Source: Himantopus leucocephalus (lineage: Eukaryota; Chordata; Aves; Charadriiformes; Recurvirostridae). Taken from it: DNA of 64,000 nt. Location: NCBI GenBank assembly GCA_003993805.1, contig RSEF01000021.1, positions 4,081,576 to 4,145,575 of the forward strand, written 5' to 3'. Positions 60,201 through 64,000 of this stretch are shown here, piece after piece. Each line of letters opens with the position of its first letter. Within the stretch, counting starts at the first letter, position 1. The translations under genes and the position numbers were made by a program. Under the pieces are notes generated by a model, which ran no database searches, was not told the DNA's origin, and was given only the letters and a program-made list of their open reading frames with translations.

Positions 60201-62765
60201 CGGTACACTTGTTAATTACAACACAGAGATAAACTCAGCTCAGTTTCCTCATGACCAGTACAGTATGATGGTCACTTGCAAACTGAAATCTTAACTAGTC
60301 TGTAGTCATGACTTCTTTAAGGACATATTATAGTAATAATGTATGTACAAACAATACATAAATAACAGTTATGCTGCCTTTTAAAAAGCATGGAACACAG
60401 TCTAACAATATGATTCATCATTTGCTCACCTTTCTGGCAGTATTTAAATTGCCCTACATAAAGAAAATATTTTATAATTTAGACCTAAGTAGTAAAACTA
60501 AGTAGTTTGTTTTATCTGACTATAAACTTACCTACGAGATTGCTAGAGAAAGAGGTAAGTACTGTTTCAGGTTTGACTAAAGACCTATTAAAGACAACAC
60601 TATTTTTTTTTCTTCACAGTGCAAGAGTTTTGATCAAGACATCAGTATATAGATGTAGTAGATACATACACATCATCTTTACAGATCCTATTCAGAATGG
60701 CCACTAACCTTGAAATGAATGCAGCTTGGTTTACTATAGAAAGTACGTCCCTTAGATTCACGACTGGACACTATTTGCTTGTGAGAAATTACAGTTTGGA
60801 ATTCCTCCTTTTTTTTCTCAAAAGTTTCTTTTTTCTCTACCCTTGTAGCCAGCTCCATTTCTCCTCTGGGTATCTAATAAGGAACGTCAGTAAAAAACAC
60901 CATGACTGTAAGTCAGCATGATCACAAAATCCATAGCTCAAAGTAGGAAAGGCTGCGAATGGAATCTTTTAGTATCTGGCCAGCCTTGGTCTGTTTCTCT
61001 CCAGATCAAACTCAGCCTCCCAGCTTCTGTATGAAGAATAATTTATTCACAGCTGCCTGTTCTGTAGCTTATCATCATCCCACACTATGACATAATGTTT
61101 TTAATGGCAGTATTAGCTCTTCTGCACTTAAGAGTTTTTTCCCCTCAACTTCTTAAACAAATACTCATTCAGAAAAAAAATCAGCTAACTTCACTGGAAC
61201 ATTTCAGTTATGGTCCAGTGCTTCTTTCATGCAAGTATAGGAATATATAGTGACATTTAAGGGAGGTCCCGAAAACAGCACTTGCCAGTGTTTGTTCAGA
61301 TTCAATACAACAATACATTGTTCAGATACATACAGCTACTAGAGAGGCAAACAAAACTTCTAATCCATTAAAATACTTTTATGAATACTGTCAAAATTTC
61401 GTAAAGGCAATGAGTCAATTACAAAACAATCTCATCCACTTCTTTTTCTTTTCTATTTCTAAGAAGAGTTGTCACAACATTTACCTTGTGCAAGTCACAT
61501 TCCTGACTCCAAAGTCCTGGAAACTCTGGCTCTACTAGAGTCTTGTCCTTCTCTGTCTCATCTTCACCACTTTCACAGGGCACATCATGGGGTATTTTTT
61601 CAGAAATCTCTCCTACAGAAGCAGTTCTCTCACCAGCTGAGGAACAAGCTGACGGAGAGCACCACAACTTTTGTGAAAGAACATAAATTTTGAAGATACA
61701 GTTAAAAATTACTAGAGGACAGTTACTTCAACAGTTAAGACTGAGGAGATCTTTTAATACAAAAATGACAAGTCTATAAAGCTCAGAGGCCAAAGATGAC
61801 AACTTAGGTCAATCCCTTATTAAGACACTGAATACAGACAAAATTTTATGCTAAAAACATCTCTATGACATTAACTGTATACTATAGGAGGCTAGAAACT
61901 AGTCCTCAGGCATAAGAATACTGACTGTAGTTTTTAAATGTTTTTTGTACCACAGAATGACCAAGGACTTTGTTGTTTTGTATGATTAATTATTATTTCT
62001 ACCAATACCTCTCTCCCACCCCTTTTCTTTTAAATACCTACAGATTGAATGAAGCCACGAGTTTCAGCAGGGAATTCAATTCATTCCACCTCCACTTTCC
62101 AGGCTAGAACCCCCTGGGATGCTGTGCAGACAAACCATGCAGGAAGCTCATGTCTAGAGAGAACCACTGTCTCCTTTCTAATACAGTCTCTTTTGCTGAC
62201 AAAGTGATCTGAATCCTTACTCAGGGATGAAGGTAATTAAACTGGAAGTGAGGGTACTTTGTGTATTTTTTTGATGCTTGTTGTGACTCGTGTTTGAAAA
62301 TTCACCTCTTCTTACAAATGCCCTTAAAAAACACCCCATACCAAACAGGACAATGTCTTTATTCATACAAGCACCAATAATCAAGAAAAGGAAGACTAAC
62401 AGTCATTAAGAGGTCTAATAGAGGAATTACTGTTCTGTACTGTCTCATGTTTGGTTGTAGCCTGTGCTATGCAGAGGCAGAAGAATTCACTGCCCTGCAC
62501 CTTTGATAAAAAAAAATTATCTAAGAGACGGTTAATTCTTAGGCCTTTGTTTACCTGTGATATGGCTCCAGCTGAATGTTTGCAGGTCTTCTCAATATAT
62601 TGCCATGTTTTCATTCTCCACCGTGAAGAACCCCCAAGTTTGCCACCACCCTTGATTGCCTTAGTACAGGACTGGCTTTTTTTCTGCTTGTGAACAGAAG
62701 CTTTTTCTCGCAAAATTTGAGATACAATCTCAATTTTTCTTGATTTTTGCCGTTCTCTGGAAGCT
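27179..62765 (-). CDS. CFAP74: CFAP74, cilia and flagella associated protein 74 (partial, C-terminal 29 exons)
   Basis: CFAP74 (Chlamydomonas FAP74) is part of the C1d projection of the central-pair apparatus in motile cilia and sperm tails, where it works with CFAP46, CFAP54 and CFAP221. I placed 29 exons with canonical GT-AG borders; every phase agrees and together they give 1331 codons and a stop. The 5'-most exon ends a basic helical region; exons 2-3 form an acidic then Lys/Glu-rich linker; from exon 3 on come successive ASH/MSP-like beta-sandwich units, marked by D-F-G or N-F-G entry motifs (IDFGSHVVGE, INFGYCTIYEA, INFGDVAVGH), VTFKP/VSFRP/VTFSP strands and C-terminal SVTGHG-type strands. 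Loss of CFAP74 in humans causes primary ciliary dyskinesia and sperm flagellar defects. The family is usually ~1,600 aa with an N-terminal coiled coil; that part and the promoter lie right of the window. No broken exon was seen. Confidence 0.96.
27293..28465. other. CFAP74 intron
   Basis: About 1.2 kb. The stretch at 27480-27610 has faint SINE-like character that I could not assign. The open + frame at 27793-27996 is not supported as a gene. Confidence 0.5.
28466..28600 (-). CDS. CFAP74: CFAP74 exon 28, last ASH-like unit
   Basis: NVEFSFDSLPLLQQK, GFTIEPVKGTVERGQVKRI and GVSWVPPADF. 45 codons, phase 0 to 0; donor CGG|GTAAGT. Confidence 0.96.
29110..29237 (-). CDS. CFAP74: CFAP74 exon 27
   Basis: SVLLILEYIERESSPAPA then ELKVGSIQSAQFASKK. 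Two bases in, phase 0 out. Confidence 0.95.
30025..30163 (-). CDS. CFAP74: CFAP74 exon 26
   Basis: EIAQVIHLKAAARDHP, then MFVEGGVPLDVPVESLAV. Phase 0 to 1. Confidence 0.95.
30164..31381. other. CFAP74 intron with CR1 fragment
   Basis: About 1.2 kb. It holds the CR1 fragment at 31118-31280; otherwise nothing recognised. Confidence 0.65.
31118..31280 (-). mobile_element. CR1 LINE 3' fragment, - orientation
   Basis: The + strand reads 'atagaattgtctaggttgga', then 'agggacctttaagatcatca', then 'ccaccactaaaccacgtccc' and 'acctccagggatggcgactc', the reverse complement of an avian CR1 tail. It is 5'-truncated, and lies in the intron between CFAP74 exons 26 and 25. Confidence 0.92.
31382..31536 (-). 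CDS. CFAP74: CFAP74 exon 25
   Basis: TQNYNGLSVFSIFPTEGEIG and KSQDFTVTFSPDHESLYYSD, the latter nearly invariant. Ends VVLFGK|GTGAGA. Confidence 0.96.
32062..32191 (-). CDS. CFAP74: CFAP74 exon 24
   Basis: MQNTSTLTLRYSIQLDSLSP then a basic loop and FITSSLQRTEFV. The leading ATG is internal and is not a start. Phase 0 to 1. Confidence 0.94.
33022..33174 (-). CDS. CFAP74: CFAP74 exon 23
   Basis: LTLSVTGHGVMPSIVCSVGE ends one ASH-like unit; VLNMGYVVAREKVTSTFK starts the next. 51 codons, phase 0 to 0. Confidence 0.96.
33429..33544 (-). CDS. CFAP74: CFAP74 exon 22
   Basis: FSVLNPNGPFLLV, then LEPGENKTLVISFCPNENKR. Two AGs four bases apart compete (TTTTAGCTAG). Only the inner one, giving a start at 33544, keeps the frame from exon 21. 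Confidence 0.88.
33837..33911 (-). CDS. CFAP74: CFAP74 exon 21
   Basis: HRMMKRIAIQNISTEKLEV then SLFGT. 75 bp between CTGTCAG and C|GTAAGT. Confidence 0.94.
34296..34405 (-). CDS. CFAP74: CFAP74 exon 20, ASH-like domain 5 start
   Basis: YNTLYLELHCPAVAPSVVV and NTINFGDVAVG, a clear ASH entry. One base in, one out (G|GTATGA). Confidence 0.96.
34806..34940 (-). CDS. CFAP74: CFAP74 exon 19
   Basis: SDAYMAAQAFLMRNF, then FEKYIIPCFVASGHIDEKKG. One base in, two out. Confidence 0.95.
34941..36187. other. CFAP74 intron
   Basis: About 1.2 kb, AT-rich, with a poly-A tract near 35737. No repeat or gene recognised. Confidence 0.6.
36188..36342 (-). CDS. CFAP74: CFAP74 exon 18, basic linker
   Basis: KRKRDEKREGKK and a Ser/Arg-rich stretch: a charged linker between ASH-like units, weakly conserved. 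Phase 0 to 2; donor CTGA|GTAAGT. Confidence 0.88.
36995..37102 (-). CDS. CFAP74: CFAP74 exon 17
   Basis: LIQVSFRPTLSDQLIREEAV then an Ala-rich helix ending AAAAGAEIQ. 36 codons, phase 0 to 0. Confidence 0.93.
37243..37316 (+). mobile_element. CR1 3' tail fragment, + orientation
   Basis: 'gttggacttgatgatctt' followed by 'aaaggtctcttccaacc' and 'ggttccatgatcct' is the terminal part of CR1. It lies in the intron between exons 17 and 16. Confidence 0.85.
37696..37972 (-). CDS. CFAP74: CFAP74 exon 16, longest exon seen
   Basis: FKLSCKAVGVHPPLELSHS closes the third unit; VRFAATALNGVSAATLYV opens the fourth; GPTSFEFRVPE and TITPSVGTVLPGK follow. One base in, phase 0 out. Confidence 0.96.
38598..38731 (-). 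CDS. CFAP74: CFAP74 exon 15, ASH-like domain 3
   Basis: FVEIQPNDGFGILLPLESLT and FELTCKSEMN. I chose the acceptor TTTTTAAG before TTTGTT because it joins exon 14 in phase 0; another AG 23 bp upstream breaks the frame. Confidence 0.92.
38732..40064. other. CFAP74 intron
   Basis: About 1.3 kb. No supported exon; the joined phases of exons 14 and 15 leave no need for one. Confidence 0.65.
40065..40238 (-). CDS. CFAP74: CFAP74 exon 14, ASH-like domain 3
   Basis: VNFTVHAIVTTSDLEISP, then SQINFGYCTIYEAVQ and PQEFGFVGLPE. The acceptor TTTGTTTCAG at 40239-40248 is strong. The frame stays open upstream through the intron, which is coincidental or allows an in-frame extension. Confidence 0.95.
40852..40939 (-). 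CDS. CFAP74: CFAP74 exon 13
   Basis: HSLPEDAGSYFNEETR followed by LEVPVTILIVDK. One base in, phase 0 out at AAG|GTTAGT. Confidence 0.95.
40940..44035. other. CFAP74 intron, 3.1 kb, with open + strand tracts
   Basis: Contains two protein-like open tracts on the opposite strand, at 42304-42650 and 43136-43360 (see findings). I do not recognise either. No clear transposon was identified. Confidence 0.5.
44036..44164 (-). CDS. CFAP74: CFAP74 exon 12
   Basis: LRLKFEVCKELSKHMELLP, then RTGYIQAQSSFSVQLKFLP, nearly invariant in the family. One base in, two out. Confidence 0.96.
44165..48149. other. CFAP74 intron, 4.0 kb, largest seen
   Basis: Holds a likely MIR-like relic at 47515-47660 and otherwise no recognised gene or repeat. 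The antisense frame at 44579-44890 has no family match that I know. Confidence 0.55.
47515..47660 (-). mobile_element. Possible MIR-like SINE relic
   Basis: 'cccttcccattttatagtaa' followed by 'gatttatccagcatcatatc' and 'gagcctggcttccagatc' follows the order of antisense MIR core blocks with much divergence. Confidence 0.42.
48150..48271 (-). CDS. CFAP74: CFAP74 exon 11
   Basis: VSIDVPIWVPNSNVDLKICM then YDRLYQDCIVVQ. Closes the second unit and opens the next. Phase 0 to 2. Confidence 0.95.
48272..49411. other. CFAP74 intron
   Basis: About 1.1 kb; nothing recognised. Confidence 0.6.
49412..49534 (-). CDS. CFAP74: CFAP74 exon 10, ASH-like domain 2
   Basis: VTEGEIGPFSSVKLQIIFVP and GDVRAEFVIMFDNPDCKP. 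41 codons, phase 0 to 0; donor CCA|GTGAGT. Confidence 0.95.
49792..50235. repeat. 111-bp tandem repeat, four copies
   Basis: Four back-to-back copies of a 111-bp unit begin at 49792, 49903, 50014 and 50125 and end at 50235. Reading them side by side I find no difference between copies. The unit starts 'tcctgttactgcaagactgt' and ends 'gaagctgtcttgtgcta'. No partial fifth copy is seen at either edge. It sits in the intron between CFAP74 exons 10 and 9. Identity implies recent expansion, ongoing homogenisation or an assembly effect. Confidence 0.97.
50717..50829 (-). CDS. CFAP74: CFAP74 exon 9, linker end
   Basis: Continues the acidic linker and ends with ETPVEIMLGK, leading into VTEGEIGPF. Two bases carried in, phase 0 out. 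Confidence 0.88.
50830..52145. other. CFAP74 intron
   Basis: About 1.3 kb; no gene or repeat recognised. Confidence 0.6.
52146..52320 (-). CDS. CFAP74: CFAP74 exon 8, variable linker
   Basis: A Lys/Glu/Gln-rich insert between strands of the second ASH-like unit, poorly conserved in the family. The call rests on clean borders (AATAG, ACAG|GTGAGG) and on the phase (0 to 1) that links exons 7 and 9. Confidence 0.85.
52321..54190. other. CFAP74 intron with CR1 tail
   Basis: About 1.9 kb; the CR1 tail at 54064-54133 is the only feature recognised. Confidence 0.6.
54064..54133 (+). mobile_element. CR1 3' tail fragment, + orientation
   Basis: 'aaggctggaccagatgatct', 'ccaaagtcccttccaacc', then 'ttctaagattctgtatgatt' is a CR1 terminus with its short 3' repeat. 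It lies just 3' of (below) exon 8's upstream neighbour, exon 7. Confidence 0.88.
54191..54364 (-). CDS. CFAP74: CFAP74 exon 7, start of ASH-like domain 2
   Basis: LALDKELIDFGSHVVGET and RTISLTNSGALGTRF: a textbook ASH entry (D-F-G...V-G...I-x-L-x-N). The 3' part turns into a Ser-rich linker. Confidence 0.95.
54365..56201. other. CFAP74 intron
   Basis: About 1.8 kb, AT-rich; nothing recognised. The antisense frame at 54468-54827 has no recognised domain. Confidence 0.6.
56202..56291 (-). CDS. CFAP74: CFAP74 exon 6, end of ASH-like domain 1
   Basis: INETLEGEV then MAQTGSFSVPLKCTAK, the last strands of the unit. 30 codons, phase 0 to 0. Confidence 0.94.
56741..56807 (-). CDS. CFAP74: CFAP74 exon 5, ASH-like domain 1
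   Basis: A small exon: FDPPGKMSAGMSCEIVVTFKPM, the middle strands of the first ASH-like unit. One base carried in, leaves in phase 0. Confidence 0.94.
56808..59453. other. CFAP74 intron, 2.6 kb
   Basis: A possible MIR-like relic at 57030-57140 and no recognised gene. The + frame at 58128-58403 is not supported. Confidence 0.55.
57030..57140 (-). mobile_element. Possible MIR-like SINE relic
   Basis: 'attattgccttcatgctaca' with 'gacaaagaggctgtagcc' and 'aggtgaagctgaggctc' recalls the antisense MIR core, but is strongly diverged. Confidence 0.33.
59454..59572 (-). CDS. CFAP74: CFAP74 exon 4, ASH-like domain 1
   Basis: DFDVGQIYKKKIVL then NFCRLVGISEWLKDFISI. The acceptor CCAAG has a poor pyrimidine tract, but joining at GAT continues IHFK-DFDVG as in the family. 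Ends two bases into His. Confidence 0.93.
59573..60708. other. CFAP74 intron
   Basis: About 1.1 kb. Cys-rich antisense frames near 59.9-60.2 kb have no splice context fitting CFAP74 and no family match that I know. Confidence 0.6.
60709..60873 (-). CDS. CFAP74: CFAP74 exon 3
   Basis: Lys/Glu-rich VEKKETFEKKKEEF followed by SKGRTFYSKP and IHFK, the lead-in to the first ASH-like domain. Phase 0 to 0; donor AAG|GTTAGT. Confidence 0.92.
60874..61484. other. CFAP74 intron
   Basis: About 0.6 kb; nothing recognised. Confidence 0.6.
61485..61667 (-). CDS. CFAP74: CFAP74 exon 2, acidic linker
   Basis: Ser/Glu/Asp-rich linker with the conserved TLVEPEFPGLW block near the end. Phase 0 to 0. The acceptor (CACAAAAG) is weak, so the 5' edge is the least certain part. 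Confidence 0.82.
61668..62554. other. CFAP74 intron
   Basis: About 0.9 kb; nothing recognised. Confidence 0.6.
62555..62765 (-). CDS. CFAP74: CFAP74 exon 1 of 29 seen
   Basis: Basic end of the N-terminal helical region: ERQKSRKIEIVSQIL, then MKTWQYIEKTCK, which matches the family's K-T-W-x-Y-I block. Enters with one carried base after TTACAG and leaves in phase 0 at CAG|GTAAAC. Confidence 0.85.
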
Positions 62766-64000
62766 CTGTAATCCAATGTTGTAAGAAATATTAAACCAAC
62801 CACCATCGTTTACTAATAATATTAACTGCAGTCCAGTTTCTTTTGAGCCTTTAAGCTAAATAGCAAGTCTTTAAATTGGGTGCAGTGGTAATTTGTGTCA
62901 AGACACCGGGCGATTCAGAGGCTACTTATACAGTTTTGCAGACCAAATATACTCAATTACAGTGTTTTAGAAGTTCAGGAGTTGACAAAGCATACCAGTC
63001 ATCGTTACTGAAAACAAACTAATTAAATAATTTTCCTAACCTAGTTAGCTATTTAAAGAAAACTGCCTATCTGAGATCCAGTGGACTTAATACAGGGAGG
63101 AAGAATGGTTAAAGGTAAGGACACAAGTACTGACCCTGGAAGACAAGAATTCAACGCTATGCGTGACTACAAATTCCATGATGCACTGGGTAGTGTGACA
63201 AAAGCGACAGTAGATAATTTAATCTCAGTTTTAGTATCAGCAGTTTAATACACAGTTTTCTGCAAATATTATCCACCCTAATGATCGCTTTTAATATAGA
63301 CTTTCACCTCTTCAACTAAGCCATATAAATAATTACTGATTCTAAAGAGGAGCAAAGAAAATATCACCTCTCATTTAAATACAGGCTACTGCCTACAGAA
63401 GCACTTTACTGTCTGAATTTAACCTCATGATAGCCCATTGCAGCAGATAAATCACATTGTATTTATAAGGTATTTTTGGAAAACCATGGTACAAAGAAGT
63501 TAATCATGGTTACAAAGACACAGCAATTGTACTGACTCCCAGGGCTATCCACCTTAAGTATAAAGCCATCCTCAGTTTCTACGATCAGTTCTTTAAGAAT
63601 CTTTTTATAGGTGATATACAAATTAATGACAATGGTTTTAATGACTAAAAAGTTATTTTCTTTTGCATATAATTCAGAAATATATATTCAGGCTGAAATA
63701 CACTCAGAAAACGGAGAATATCCCTTCACAGAAAAGCAGAAAGGTAGTACCCTGGGAGAAAGAACTAAGCAGTTCTTCAGCACATTAACGGGATGGTAGC
63801 TCAAACTAGAAAAAAAAAAACTGCTGTGAGAAATATGATGCAGCTCACATTAAGGCTAACAAACTGTGATCCACCTTGGCCTGCAACGGGAAACAGTGAA
63901 AGGGAAAAAGCAAGCAAGGTGTAAAGGATTAAACTTACAGATGGGTATTTCCAGCAGATCTCTACAAATCGATATGATTATTTTATTAACATGATTTTTA
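62766..64000. other. CFAP74 intron, window edge
   Basis: Expected to be intron upstream of the first placed exon. A 23-bp AG...GTAAGT segment at 63939-63961 fits the phase but not the expected coiled-coil content (see rejected list). Confidence 0.55.

Noticed and set aside
60531..60541. 11-bp segment between TTTCTCTAG and GTAAGTTTA on the - strand
   Set aside because: Resembles a micro-exon, but exons 3 and 4 of CFAP74 join exactly without it and 11 bp would break the frame.
63939..63961. A 23-bp candidate CFAP74 micro-exon (TTTGTAG ... T|GTAAGT) reading RSAGNTH
   Set aside because: Borders and phase fit the next exon, but this position in the family should be Lys/Glu-rich coiled coil, which this is not. 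Short AG..GTAAGT pairs arise by chance.

Overview
The window looks like nuclear DNA of a bird. It is AT-rich, intron-rich vertebrate sequence with four CR1 retroposon tails, old MIR-like SINE relics and one GC-rich CpG island. No bacterial-type operon, rRNA, tRNA or CRISPR was seen. The species cannot be fixed from the sequence; the CR1 tail near 31.1 kb resembles subfamilies common in neoavian birds, which is only a weak hint.

Layout, left to right. About 1-17.2 kb: no gene recognised; it holds a CR1 copy (8.2-8.65 kb) and a MIR-like SINE relic (9.9-10.1 kb). At 17.26-17.41 kb on the + strand lies a decayed exon of a calmodulin-like gene, CALML6 (calglandulin). At 18.1-21.3 kb on the - strand lies TMEM52, a small single-pass membrane protein with two PPxY motifs; its 5' end runs into a CpG island at 21.35-21.9 kb. 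From 27.2 kb to at least 62.8 kb on the - strand lies most of CFAP74, a cilia and flagella central-apparatus protein with repeated ASH/MSP-like domains. I placed 29 consecutive coding exons whose phases all agree, giving 1331 codons plus a stop. The N-terminal part of CFAP74 and its promoter lie beyond the right edge.

The order and orientation CALML6(+) - TMEM52(-) - CFAP74(-) is the same as on human chromosome 1p36, which supports all three calls. CFAP74 acts in motile cilia (C1d projection of the central pair). TMEM52 is little studied. The CALML6 copy appears dead: its first EF-hand loop is destroyed, stops interrupt the frame, and no other intact exon is visible in the short gap before TMEM52. 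The other notable structure is a perfect four-copy 111-bp tandem repeat in a CFAP74 intron (49.8-50.2 kb).
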